64,000 nt of DNA from Prosapia bicincta. Its lineage: Eukaryota; Arthropoda; Insecta; Hemiptera; Cercopidae. The stretch covers positions 58,538,655 through 58,602,654 of the forward strand of contig JBAIZL010000005.1 of NCBI GenBank assembly GCA_036971475.1. The letters are read 5' to 3'. The notes under the pieces are model-generated. The model did no database searches and was not told the DNA's origin. It saw only the letters and a list, made by a program, of their open reading frames with translations. Made by a program: the position numbers and the translations under genes. Shown here piece by piece: positions 39,173-50,336 of this stretch. Within the stretch, counting starts at the first letter, position 1; each line of letters opens with the position of its first letter.

Positions 39173-39602
39173 GTTTTCCCCTTATGATTAGGATTCAGAT
39201 TAAGGGTCTATTATTGTTAAGCGACCTTATACTCTTGAAGGAATGAATTTCCTTCTGTATATCTTTAAATCTGGGAGTTACTTATTCTTACCATAATTAT
39301 ACCAGTATTTATAAGTAATATTTCTGCTGCCCATTGGCAATAGCAGCCATATTGGCTAATCGACTTATGATTTATTGCGATTATATAGTGATCTGGCCAT
39401 TTATTGCTCTCTCATATTTACCCTTCAACCAGGCCTTAGTATCTACACATTATGAAGAGCTATGGCTGTCAGAAACATACGTATTATTATCAAATAAAAT
39501 ACGTTATACAAATATTGAGAAGTTTACCTTGAAACTAACAGAAAAGAAAAATATTTCAACAATATTTGCTGCTTTTTATATGTTTGAAAACGTTAACGAA
39601 GA
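39173..39602. other. unassigned AT-rich DNA
   Basis: No feature recognised. An open frame from 39334 runs into the element at 39603-39876 and is not credible as a gene. Confidence 0.45.
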
Positions 39603-39690
39603 AAACCTAATTATATTTATTAGGAATATACTGTGGTTAAATTTAATAATAAATACACAAAAACCTCTTAACCACAAACTTTCTTTATTT

Positions 39691-39739
39691 TACCCGTATG
39701 TACATTTCAGTTACAAAGTAACCATCCTCAGAGGGATAA
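39691..39739 (-). ncRNA. hammerhead-ribozyme-like motif, ATGTACAT family, left arm
   Basis: Minus strand: TTATCCCT, CTGAGGA, extra T, helix II GGTTAC-TTT-GTAACT (G-U closing pair) abutting GAAA, palindromic helix III ATGTACAT, H17 A, then CGGGTAA. Helix I pairs CCC with GGG and TTA with TAA across a bulge, but its first pair (T-C) is mismatched. The core is intact. Confidence 0.5.
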
Positions 39740-39762
39740 CATACAAAGACTCTGTTTGTATG

Positions 39763-39812
39763 TTATCCCTCCGAGGATGGTTACTTTGTAACTGAAATGT
39801 ACATAAGGGTAA
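39763..39812 (+). ncRNA. hammerhead-ribozyme-like motif, ATGTACAT family, right arm
   Basis: TTATCCCT (39763-39770), CCGAGGA (T4 changed to C), extra T (39778), GGTTAC-TTT-GTAACT (39779-39793), GAAA (39794-39797), ATGTACAT (39797-39804), A17, AGGGTAA (39806-39812). Helix I is better than in the left copy: CCCT/AGGG plus TTA/TAA around one bulged T. The core has one substitution. The arms therefore carry complementary defects. Confidence 0.45.
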
Positions 39813-39876
39813 AATAAAGAAAGTTTGTGGTTAAGAGGTTTTTGTGTATCTATTATTAAACCTAATTATATTTATT

Positions 39877-41395
39877 GCTACACGGTTAGAATATAGATTA
39901 TTAATAATCACTAAATATTTATTTCACTAAAAGATAGTAGTTTTTATGTCAAAATACTTATCTAGATTATTTATTTATAGAATCACTCTATTTATTTAAT
40001 CATATAAAACAAAATCAATAACTATGTTTGTATAGAAACTTTCAACCTAATTTCGAAAGATGGACGCCTTTGTGTTTGCAGCCCTCCGGCCAGGTCAAGT
40101 AAACACGACTGAAGTCCCCAGGGAATGCGATTTACTCCTGTTTATTTATTTAAACCTTGTCTTTTCCACATTCTAAACTTGTACGAGAAGTGTTTGAAGC
40201 AGTCTTCAAGTTTTATTTTTATCATTTTGTGGAATATTTCTAATAAATTAAACCTACTTATTTATAGAATATCTTTGACAATTTTATATCTCACTGAATC
40301 TAGCGTTCGTGATATCTTTCATTTATTCAAATTTGTTTGAAATTATCAGTTTCGAAATGTTTTACGTTTTTTACGACTAGACAAAACTACACGCTCTATT
40401 CATAAAATGAAATGAATTTCAGAAATACAGTATCGTTAAGATAATTTCTGGATAAAAGTTAATGTTTTCAGTTCGTGCGGTTGCTTAACTAACCAGCTAA
40501 ACAAGGCCTTTGTGTGTAATCGTCCCGAGAGAAGGCCAAGTTGGTAGCTGATTCCATTCCGTAGTAGTAACTACTACTACAACCATTCCGTAATACAACC
40601 TTGTGAAACCTTATTAGTAAAAATGTTCAGACTTTTTTATAATTAAAACTAAAATGAAAATTTGAAGGTTTTAATGAGCTAGTTATATCGTCTAAAATGA
40701 GTGACAAAGGATTCAATATATACGTAGGGTTAAGGCGGGAACAAAAAAAATGCATGGTAAAAGATTTATGAGCATCATGAGTAAAAGATTTATGAGCATC
40801 ATAGCATAGTGTGAGCAAAAACGTGTACTGAGGCACGCCTACTCTCTACCCAAGTCATTTAAAGTTTTCTACTCGTAACACACCCACCAGAAGAAAGATA
40901 CAGTACGTGAGGTTTAACTGTGTCTCTGACCTTGAGGTCGCTAGGGTGGACTGGGCTGCAGCGTAGGGTCAAAACCCAACACTTCAAAAAACATCGGTGT
41001 CGTGTTTAAAGTGTAAACAGCTCTAATTAACTAAATGATAATACTGTAATAGTTTGATGTAGACATGGTCTTTAAATGTGTTGCTCTGCTTCTGCAAAGA
41101 AAGAGACGCGATTACGAAAGAGGCGATATTTGTATTGTATAATGTTTTCAGTTAGGCTAGTAGTCAAATGCTAGAGCAGAACGAGGAACGCCGTTAAACC
41201 TCGCGCACTGTAATAAAGGGCAGATTGAATTAATTGTCTAGGGAAATAACAAGATTAGAGATTGCTTGGACAGGGTCTCTTCAAACGTGATAAAAGAAGT
41301 GTTTTCTGTTGTTCTGACTTGAGGAAAAACTATTTGAAACAGGTCTAATATATATATAATTTCAATTTAAAATAAATATAAACCCTTTGTACAAC
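39877..41395. other. unassigned AT-rich DNA
   Basis: AAAAGATTTATGAGCATCAT occurs twice at about 40759-40802 (22-bp direct duplication). No gene was recognised. Confidence 0.45.
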
Positions 41396-41540
41396 TATTC
41401 TTTGAGCTTAGCTTGTGAGGTTATGTTGAAACAAATAGAAACATACACAAAACTCACAAATTATTCATTTATTGACTCATACGCGTTTCAATGACAAAGT
41501 CATCATCATCAGTGAGAGTTACTACTACACACTCTAATAC
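41396..41540 (-). mobile_element. solitary ACGCGT-family monomer
   Basis: It begins TCTTTGAGCTTAGCTTGTG, then ACATACACAAAACTCACAAA, and continues through the ribozyme-like motif to CTCTAATACG. It matches one arm of the 28.4- and 62.0-kb elements but has no inverted partner nearby. This gives the family's monomer length as roughly 145 bp. Confidence 0.65.
41475..41518 (-). ncRNA. hammerhead-ribozyme-like motif, ACGCGT family (intact)
   Basis: Minus strand: CTCA (helix I), CTGATGA (41506-41512), extra T (41505), helix II GATGAC-TTT-GTCATT with a G-U pair next to GAAA, helix III ACGCGT (41481-41486), H17 A (41480), TGAG (helix I). Every conserved core position is present apart from the insertion after A9. 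Confidence 0.55.
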
Positions 41541-43084
41541 GACAAACACAGTTGTAAATAGAAAAATGTTTCATACCGTAGTAATTAAGGAAGAGAATTT
41601 TGTAAAAGGCCTCAATTTTTCTAAATAGGTAAATCGAACTATTGCATCGTCTGAAATGTAATAGCCTAAAGGTAAATTCGAAGTTAGTCCTTTGCTTTAT
41701 CATTTACCTATATAACAATGTTCAGTATTTTATTTATAAATATAGACTTCAGAAAGTGGAACGATTTAAGCCTAAACGATTAGGAATAGTTATTGTGGTT
41801 GTAAAATTTGGCTTACGAAGCAGATAAGATAAAATATCTCGGTATGCTTCGGGAGGGCAAAAGAACTCTGATATTCACGTTCCAAAATTGAATTGAGGTA
41901 AAATCGTTGTTATAGGAAATCCATATATATATATAATTTCTTAAGCTGAATTTCGTAAGCTTGGACGATCGTACAAAGCTGGAAGATGGCTTAAATTAAA
42001 GGTATTAACACGAAGGTTCGGTGAAAATATAGATTTGTTCCAAATTTACAACATCTGTAGGGTTATGAGGAACTTAAATTTACCAAAAATCTCCATAAGA
42101 AAAATTTCAATGAAAAACAGCTGAGTATGGTTTTTAAATGTTTCAGATGAGAAACATTTGTACAAATATTATATTAAAAAAACTGAGAACAAATATTTCA
42201 ACAGTATTAAAGTTTAATTAGAAATATGAGCTTGGGATCAGGTTTAGTTACAAGTTTATTAAATTAGAAATAATCACTGGTTCTCGAAAAGGAAACATCA
42301 TATTTTTTACCAATAATTATATTAATATCAACAAATCCTAACATACTATTTCAAACGAAAAGGAACCAATTTCCTTTAGGACTTACATTTTCAATAACTA
42401 TAAGTAAGGCTTCAATCGACCAAACTTGTTTTTACACATGATAAACTTTATGTTGCACTAAGTCGAGTAAAATCTCAAGATGGATTAAAGATACATATTG
42501 ATAATAAGTACGATTGGTCAAAAAAATCAAATTATAAACGCATTAACAAAAAATGTAGTTTATGAGGAAATATTGTTTTGAAAAATTTGAAATCTATTAT
42601 ATTAACTTGTAATTAAAAATATAATTACTATACAAAAGTTTAAAATTTGTTTCTCTACGAATAGAGGCGTTCTAGTTATTTGTATAATTTAGATTACTGC
42701 AAATAAGTTTGAATTTATACAACAACATAGCCTACATGCATGAGGGTGGGAAACGTTAAGATAATATTGCTATTTAATGAAGGAGATATGTTTGTACTCT
42801 AAAAAGCTTTAACAGGAAAAGTGTCTACACACCATTTTATTTTTAAAGCTCTAAGCTATTATTTTCGAAATTATAAAGTGACGCCAAAACTAGGATTTTG
42901 TAACAAAATAACGCAATAATGCACGATTAAACAACAAAAGAAGACATTTTCAAAACATTGATTGCTCTTTGCGTATAAATATTCACAGCCATCTAGAAGT
43001 AAAACAATAACTTTGAACTTATTATTTCCTGTTAAAAATGGTTAACAATCGGCAGAAAAATGTTGACATTATTTTATGTTATTC
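41541..43084. other. unassigned AT-rich DNA
   Basis: No gene or repeat recognised. Confidence 0.45.
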
Positions 43085-43558
43085 GTTAGGTTTATAATAT
43101 GCGTTAGTGCTGTGAAAACATCAGTCAGAAGAAGATGGATGCACCGTTGGAGAGAAGAAACCAAAGGTAGAAATCTCTACGACATTCAAAAAGAACCAAA
43201 TGATTTGGAAATGTATCAAGGGGTTCCCAGACTTACAGCCGTCTTTTAAGCACGAACAAGAATCTGACACATTGTAACTGAGACCTATCTCTTCAGATTT
43301 AATCTCAGTGAATCTCCACCCTTCCCTAACTGTAGAAAAGAGGAGGAGACTATAGACCATATCCTTCGATGCTCCTCACCAATTCCACCAAGAGCAGCTC
43401 TCCTGTCTGCGCTGGGAAGCCAGGGAAACATCAAAACAATCTTGACCGAACAGTTTTGGACCTTGGCTGCAGCAACTTATTATGGACATCGGACCATCGG
43501 AGTCACATGACCCTGGACGTCCGCAGCAAGAAGCAAGTAAGTAAGTTAGGTTTATAAT
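43085..43558 (+). pseudogene. 5'-truncated non-LTR retrotransposon (C-terminal end), 14-bp TSD
   Basis: The direct repeat GTTAGGTTTATAAT (43085-43098 and 43545-43558) flanks a 446-bp insert. Its plus-strand translation, with frameshifts and stops, shows RWREETKGRNLYDI, then LSESPPFPNC, EEETIDHILRCSSP and AALLSALG. This W-R...GR-LY, then Cys...E-ET-x-H-x-L-x-x-C pattern is the usual C-terminal tail of jockey/I/R1-type LINE ORF2 proteins, with the RNase H end and a zinc-finger-like motif. The 3' end is a short GTAAGTAAG repeat. It is a dead-on-arrival copy; the exact clade is not settled. Confidence 0.8.
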
Positions 43559-44091
43559 TTGTCTTCTAGTTTTTTTTATGTAAACCTACATGTTTATAAA
43601 TCTTTATTCATTCCATTTTCAGCATATTAAAGCTTGTTGATAAAATTATATTTGAAATTAATTACTACGAAGGTGAAATATTTTACTTTTTGTTATAATA
43701 CAAATTCACATTAATGATTTCGAACAAGAGATAGTATTAATACATTTACACACTATAAAATACTATTGAAACCTAACTTGCATAAATTAGCACTTACTTA
43801 GATTTATAATGAAGGCAGCCGTTTCGGGAGATGTATGCTTTGTCAACTCGGGCCGCACCATAAATTCAGCCACAACCTACCAACACTGATAGGCCTTCCG
43901 ACATTCTTTCTATTATTATATCTCCCCGCCTACTTGATATCACCTCTGCAAAATACTTTTAGTGACACAAAAACGACACGAGAAATTAAATAACATAATT
44001 TACTTACCACTATAATAAAACGCTTTATTAAACACGTCAATAACTGACAATTTTCATCATATAACTTCAATTATCACAACTATCCACGCAT
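43559..44091. other. unassigned DNA
   Basis: No feature recognised. Confidence 0.45.
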
Positions 44092-44562
44092 GGATTTAGA
44101 TTTGTAATCAGCTGATTGCAGATTTCATAAACAATAACATTTCACTGCGTGCTACTATATTGTAATGGATTCTTAGTTCTGTAATCAGCTGATTGCAGAC
44201 TTCATAAACAGTAACATTTCACTGCGTGCTACTACATTGCAATGGATTCTTAGTTCTGTAATCAGTTGATTACAGACTTCATAAACAGTAACATTTCACT
44301 GCGTGCTGCTATATTGTAATGGATTCTTAGTTCTGTAATCAGTTGATTACAGACTTCATAAACAATAACATTTCACTGAGTACTGCTATATTGTAATGGA
44401 TTCTTAGTTCTGTAATCAGCTGATTGCAGACTTCATAAATAATAACATTTCACTGAGTACGGCTATATTGTAATGGATTCTTAGTTCTGTAATCAGCTGA
44501 TTGCAGACTCCATAAACAATAACATTTCACTGCGTGCTACTATATTGTAATGGATTATCACT
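44092..44562. repeat. 77-bp tandem array, 6 copies
   Basis: GTAATCAGCTGATT (or AGTTGATT) recurs at 44104, 44181, 44258, 44335, 44412 and 44489. The unit also includes CATAAACAATAACATTTCAC and ATTGTAATGGATTCTTAG. Each unit contains the 12-bp palindrome AATCAGCTGATT, with variants AATCAGTTGATT. Confidence 0.95.
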
Positions 44563-44893
44563 GGATTGGAGCTGATTTTAGGTGACATTGTATAATACAA
44601 AAACAAATTTATAACCTCATTTCTAATTGAACTTCATTGTGAGGCAATAATTAGGTCACAATGAAACTGTTCATTCCATACATGTAAAAAAAAAGAGTGT
44701 AAAGTCTTAATTCAATAAAAAACAAATATTTCAAAATAAAAAATAGTACAAGAGAAAAATTAAGGTTACAATTTAAATTGTCTTTTCATTATGTCAAATA
44801 TAATAAATTACACTTTTCTGTATTAAATTGGCGAAAGAAACCACTACACACTGATTTATTTAGCACTGATTTCACGCTATGTCAGCGCATTAA

Positions 44894-45115
44894 TCAATGC
44901 TGTGAATTACTGACAAGATTGTTCCTTAGGTGTGTTGTGTTGGTGTGAGTCTGTGGTGTATATCTGTTCTGTGGTGTGTTATTGTTTATGGAGTAGTTGT
45001 TAATCATGTGCTCAAATATAGTGTTTGATTGGGAGTGTGTTTTGCCATTTAGAATTTGTTGTGGATAGTATTTATGCTGTTTATAAATCTCATAGTTTTC
45101 TACTGTGTCAATAAA
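44894..45115 (-). pseudogene. C-terminal fragment of a Penelope-like protein, left arm
   Basis: The frame reads outward from the dimer centre: TVENYEIYKQHKYYPQQILN, then GKTHSQSNTIFEHMINNY and an Asn/Thr/Pro-rich tail to a stop at 44894. The E-x-Y-E-I-Y-K-H...ILN-x-x-T...SNTIF pattern resembles the C-terminal end of PLE proteins, just after the GIY-YIG endonuclease. No reverse transcriptase or GIY-YIG core remains. This arm is open to its stop; the other is frameshifted. Assignment is from memory of the family pattern, not a search. Confidence 0.55.
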
Positions 45116-45132
45116 AGCAAAAAACCCAACAC

Positions 45133-45338
45133 AGTAGAAAACTATGAGATATATAAACACCATAACTACTATCCACAACACATTCTAAATGGCAACACAC
45201 TCTCAATCTAACACTATATTTGAGCACATAATTAAAAACTACTCTATGAACAATAACACACCACAGAACAGAAATACACCACAGACTCACACCAACAAAA
45301 CACACCTGGGCAACGGTCTTGCCAGTATAGTCATGTGA
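45133..45338 (+). pseudogene. C-terminal fragment of a Penelope-like protein, right arm
   Basis: VENYEIYKHHNYYPQHILNG is followed by a frameshift (AACACACTC where the other arm has AAAACACACTC). It then continues SQSNTIFEHIIKNYSMNN and a Thr/Asn-rich tail to TGA at 45336. It is the mirror copy of 44894-45115. Immediately downstream, CTGACC...GTGAAACGCGTC (45356-45377) keeps GAAA and the ACGCGT palindrome but has lost the CTGATGA core. Confidence 0.55.
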
Positions 45339-45445
45339 CAGCATTGAATAATGCGCTGACCTAGAGTGAAACGCGTCTGCTGAATAAATCAGTAAGTAGT
45401 GGTTTTTGCCAAGATAATACAAACAAGTGTAGTTTATATAAAAAC

Positions 45446-46204
45446 CTCAAGATGGACAACACAAAAACGATATAATATATATTTTAATGTTTAGTTGTTT
45501 TTAGAGTAGTACAATGAAAGATGTCGTATGTGAAGTATACAGGCAGACTTTTGCCTTACTCACAGGGTAAACCCGGACTGGACTATATCTAGTCCGGGAA
45601 GAATCGCATTCGTCCGGCACACACTCGTAACTTGGCCATTACAGTAGAGTTTATAGAAAAAACTCTAAATGAAACTGCACTCGATAAACTTACAAGATGT
45701 ATACCACTGTCATACAGATCACCCAAATACATAAACTATCCAATAGAGTTCTTTAAAACTGTACGATATTAGCTTACGCCAAACACACACTCGATCTCTA
45801 AACAGTTCCCCCATCAGTTTACCCAGAACACTTTACTATAGTCACACGCAATAACAATATGGTTGAACCTCTCATATCCACAACTATAACTACCCACACA
45901 TACCAACAAACCTAAAAATTTCCCATAAAGTAATGAAAATAGACTTCAAACAATAAAACTACACGGAAAATGCATACATTTCAAATTATACACAATAAAA
46001 AAAAACCAACAACCTATTGTTCTGTAACTATCACACCTTATTTAATGTCCATTATGGAAAACAATAAATAAAAATCTTTTAAAAATACCCAATACAGTCC
46101 TCCCACTACACACTACAACACCAAATGGTCAGTTGACTGTATTAGTAAGAGCTATAACATCCGCCCTCACTATAATATCTAAGTAAGTGACTCCCTAGGT
46201 AACT
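45446..46204. other. unassigned DNA with one hairpin
   Basis: CCCGGACT (45572-45579) and AGTCCGGG (45591-45598) form a perfect 8-bp hairpin. The rest of the plus strand is unusually C/A-rich and poor in G, like the PLE arms, which may mean decayed retroelement coding sequence. I cannot identify it. Confidence 0.35.
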
Positions 46205-46210
46205 TAGAAA

Positions 46211-46229
46211 TGTGTATGTGTCTTGTGTT

Positions 46230-46260
<31 letters not shown>

Positions 46261-46335
46261 ATGTGTGTGTGTGTGTGGGTGTGTGTGTGTGTATGTGTGT
46301 GAGAGAGTGTGTGTGTTTGCGTGTTTGTGTGTGTG

Positions 46336-46381
<46 letters not shown>

Positions 46382-46385
46382 TGTG

Positions 46386-46416
<31 letters not shown>

Positions 46417-46447
46417 TGTGGTGTGTGTGTGTGTATGTGTGTGTGGT

Positions 46448-46543
<96 letters not shown>

Positions 46544-46697
46544 TTTTTCGTGTTTTTGTGTGAGTGTGTGTGTGTGTGTGTGTGGTGTGTGTGTGTGCGT
46601 GTGTGTGCGTATGTGTGTGTGGTGTGTGTGTGGTGTGTGTGTGTATGTGTATGTGTGTGTATGTGTGAGTGTGTGTGTGTATGTGTGTGTGTGTGTT
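46211..46697. repeat. interrupted (GT)n microsatellite, ~490 bp
   Basis: GT runs with repeated GTATGTGTGTGTGGTGTG modules, so it is partly organised as a ~40-bp minisatellite. It includes GCGCGCGCG near 46251. Long Cys-Val frames (46212-46732) are artefacts. Confidence 0.97.
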
Positions 46698-49007
46698 ATA
46701 GAGCTTTAAATTATTTTGTTATAGTTGTTTGATCATTACAAAATTAGTATTGACCTTAAGTAATTGTATGTTTTTTTTAACAATGTACCAAATAAATTCT
46801 CTAAGGATAAACTAAAATTATTCTTGGTTGTTTAGCAGTTAACTTATACAAGCTTGCATGTACAAAACCCCAGATGGACGATAATCATCTGTCTCAGAAG
46901 TACTCGCGTAAAGTGACGGCGGCGGAATTTTTCTTTACAAGTTACGACCGCAAGACCTCGCTTTAATTGATTTGACTAGGAGTCAACCAGGTGATAATTG
47001 GCAAAATAAAATTATTTGTTACCAAGCAATATCTGTATCTTTATATTTATTTGTATACATTATTGTTTATGTGCAGCTATTTAATTTTAAAAAACAGTTT
47101 ATTACAATTTACTCAAATAAATACTAGTTTAAATTGTTTAATTAAAAATAAATATGTTTTCACACATATTGTTACGCATTTTTGTTGACACCTATAAGTA
47201 ATGTGCTACAAATATTCTAATGTAGAACTAGAATAATATCTTATTTTGGAAAACCCAATTTTGATCACGTGACACAATATTATGCAGAGTATATTTATTT
47301 ATTCTGTAACTGTTACCGCGTTTAATAGGTAACTCGAAGATTGTAATATGAATTGGAATATAACGTTATAACACACACGTCCCAATTAGTAACGTTCGCG
47401 TCGACACGCATTTACATAAATAGCGGTGATGTTTCGTCTCTCAAGACTTGTAATAATTTAATTGGAATCTCTCGGTTTCGTCATGTTTGAAAGCCAAACT
47501 ATTCTAATGGTAATACATATAACATTCGAGAGGTTTGCGGTCGAACGAGAGGACGTCGATCCTGGTGCACGTATCGGATTACCTGGCTCACCGCAATATG
47601 GACTATTAGAAAGAATTTTTACGAATCTGTCAAAGCCTGACTTTGTTTATGCAGTTATTTTGTAATGAGAAATATATTCGAAATAGAAATGACGGACGGC
47701 CATGGTTGTGCAAGTTCTTGTTTGCCACTAACTCGCTGCAGAATGTCGGAACGTCTTGAAATTTTTAAAAAATAAACTAAAGATATTATGAAGGTGATAA
47801 ACTGAGCTTTAGTTTGAAATTAGTTGAACAGAGAGTTTAGTATGGAAATTTTTCATTTTGTTAATAAATAAACCCCGCCCTTCTTCATGACGCCACAAGT
47901 CCGGTCGTTTGGACGAAACGCTGCCTTACCGACTGTTAAAATTATTTAGATAAAATGACAACGCCATATTTCATATTAAATTTACAACTTAAATTACAGT
48001 AGACACACAACGGGTCGACATTACCAAAGCAGGATTTCAACAAGTCAAGCAACATTTGTTTTCTCAATTATGTATTTTTTTCAATTCGCTAGACTTTATT
48101 AATAAAGAGGAAAGATTACACTTTACAGAATGTTATTAAAGACAAGCCGCTCTATTAGAAGGAAAAAAATAAATAATGAGCAATGGTTATATATGTTTGA
48201 AAAAGGTCATTTTACTTAAACGCGTATTCAACCTCCAAATATTAAATACATTATTATATACAAAAAACCAAATTATTTCTGTACAAGCATTCTTAGAACG
48301 TTTCGCAATATCTTTCGTGGCCTCGTAAGTATGAAATAAATAGAATTAACTTACATAGTAGCACTCGTTAACGTTTTTAGTGATTATAACATACATAGTA
48401 TTGATACAAGTTTATACATTTTTGTGCACATTCAGTAAACATTCCACATAATACCGTAGCGCACATATTTAACTATAAAACTCTATTTTCACATTAACAA
48501 AGGTTTTAATGTGTCAGACATTATCAATATTTGTCATTGACGGTGGGAACAGAGTTGCTGAAGCCTTACGAGAATCAGGATTTGGTTGTTAGAATTAAGT
48601 TTTGAGTTTCAAACATATTTTCAGGATATTGGATCTCACAAGCCAAAATCACATCCGAATTATCTTATATTTGCTTTTAATCCAATTATTAACAGAAAAA
48701 AAATTGGAACTCAAATCACTAATTAGATTGTTAGTCATTAAAAAAAATACATTTAACAATGTCTCTAATACAGATTATGCAAGATATTTATTATTTAAGA
48801 AAATACGTAATTCAGGCTTGATAGAGCGTTCAACTCTCTAAGACTGTTAGAGAGAGAGAGTCTACTTCATGCGTGCGCTGTTAACGTAACCAAACTTTTC
48901 GTCTATTATGAGGTACCAAGTGATTATATCTTGATTCAAAAAGCCCTAAATAATTCCTAAATTTAAATATTATTACTTTTTATTTTCAAATTACTGTGTT
49001 TTAAAAT
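46698..49007. other. unassigned DNA
   Basis: GC-richer patches at 46860-46980 and 47380-47660. The latter holds a 67-codon plus-strand frame (47462-47665, containing VDPGARIGLPGSPQYG) without a recognised family; an exon cannot be excluded. A short GA run is at 48849-48862. Confidence 0.35.
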
Positions 49008-49720
49008 CCTTCTTTTAGTTCACACTCTCCTGAAACATATCTCGCACAAATTCAATCATTCATAAAATACGTTTTTATTCATCCAATCCAGTTCAAATAA
49101 ATATTTTTCCTGTAGTGGATAATAATTGATAATAATACAGTTTTTTTCAAATATTTATTCAATAATTAAATTATTAAAATTGGGGAGGTTTAGGTCGGAT
49201 TCGAACAGAGTATCTTCATGTTCGTAGTCTAGCGCTTTGACACTGAGCCAACCTTCCCGAACTTAGATATTTACTTCTAAAAGATGTATATGAATTCCCC
49301 CCCCCCATCTGTTTGTCGTCGAAACCTTCATTCTACGACCTTAACTTATTGACATGGTTACCACACATTATCATAAATAATGCTCTAGGATTAACAAATG
49401 AACGATAAGAATAAAATCAACAAGCAAACTGGATTAACTGTACTGAACCTTAATTCACAAACGGACAATGCGAAAGGAGAGCGAAAAGAAAATACAACAC
49501 AATACAAACGACGAAAAAAGAGTATAAATAGTAACAAACAAAACTAACAGTTCGAAGCCATACATAAAAAGGAAAGTTCTAATTCTATTTTGCCACTTAA
49601 TATTGCTATTCTGAAATATATATATATATGTATTTATAATAATTGTAATTATAAAATAAAAAGAAACTCAAATAAAATTTTTCTTTGTTGGCGTAGGTAG
49701 GAATCGACTTTAAATTAAAT
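49008..49720 (-). mobile_element. dispersed repeat with tRNA-like head, copy 1
   Basis: It shares, in order, CCTTCT-TTAGTTCACACTC, CGTTTTTATT, TAATTAAA, the tRNA-like block, ATAAATAGTAACAAACAAAA, TTTATAATAATTG and TAGGAATCGAC with 62691-63274. The tRNA-like block (49183-49260, minus strand) has A box GGTTGGCTCAGTGTC, AAAGCGCTAGACTACGAAC and B box CTGTTCGAATCCGACC. A second B-box-like AAGTCGATTCCTACC lies at the far end. It is probably a tRNA-derived SINE or a composite of SINEs. A C8 run at 49298 interrupts it. Confidence 0.55.
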
Positions 49721-50336
49721 ATTTTTCCATCTTATAGTTTATTTTATTCTGAGTTGTCTTTAATTATTTACTTTATTTACTCTATTTTGATGTGTCTGAA
49801 CAAGTTGTCAACCCTAAAATAGTATTTTAAATTCAGTTTAAAGCGATAAAGGATTGCAAAACACCACTCAGTATTTATCGCATGCAAAATTAATTTACTA
49901 AGGAATAAATGACTCTCAGCAATAGTTGATTTATTAAGTAAAAAGCTTTATAATTTATGTTTTTTTTTTGTTCCACGCCTCGTTGAAGACAAAAGTCATC
50001 TGAGCGCACTTATCTCTCTTTTGGCATTTGCTGACCCTTGATCTCCAGCCAGAGGCAACACATTAATAATATAATGTATGCGGCCATTGTTCAGCGCGTG
50101 TACTGAAGACGAATTGTTTGCCCAAATTGCCGAAGTCTTTGCGTGACCATGTTACAATGGGCGCACTATACCTGCATACACCCACACATCCGCGTAACCA
50201 GAAACTATGCTGCATTATGTATGAAAATATCACAAAGCAGAACGTACAGTAAGTAAATATAGATTTTAGTAGGTATTAGTTTAGTCCATGATAATTTGAA
50301 ATTTCTAATATGAATTACATTAGAATTTTAAATATA
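49721..50336. other. unassigned DNA, partly GC-richer
   Basis: 49975-50215 is noticeably GC-richer than its surroundings but has no frame or motif I can name. Confidence 0.4.

Larger units (their letters stand above)
39603..39876. mobile_element. ATGTACAT-family fold-back element with 19-bp TSD
   Basis: The direct repeat AAACCTAATTATATTTATT (39603-39621 and 39858-39876) encloses a 236-bp inverted dimer. Its arms (about 39635-39740 and 39760-39857) match almost fully and are separated by about 20 bp. The left side has a short extra segment AGGAATATACTGT absent from the right. Each arm carries a hammerhead-like motif. Confidence 0.8.
44798..45440. mobile_element. Penelope-like inverted dimer with protein remnants
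   Basis: Arms of about 310 bp (44798-45109 and 45129-45440) pair with scattered mismatches around a 19-bp loop. Each arm encodes, reading outward from the centre, the same protein tail (see 44894-45115 and 45133-45338) followed by a degenerate hammerhead-like segment. PLEs are known to insert as partial inverted or tandem dimers. No target duplication was recognised. Confidence 0.65.

Noticed and set aside
39334..39795. 153-codon plus-strand frame
   Set aside because: Runs through a target-site duplication and into a fold-back element; the upstream ~95 codons have no motif and are plausible by chance.
49183..49260. Functional tRNA gene
   Set aside because: Good A and B boxes but no acceptor-stem pairing, and the same block lies inside a dispersed repeat at 62.9 kb.
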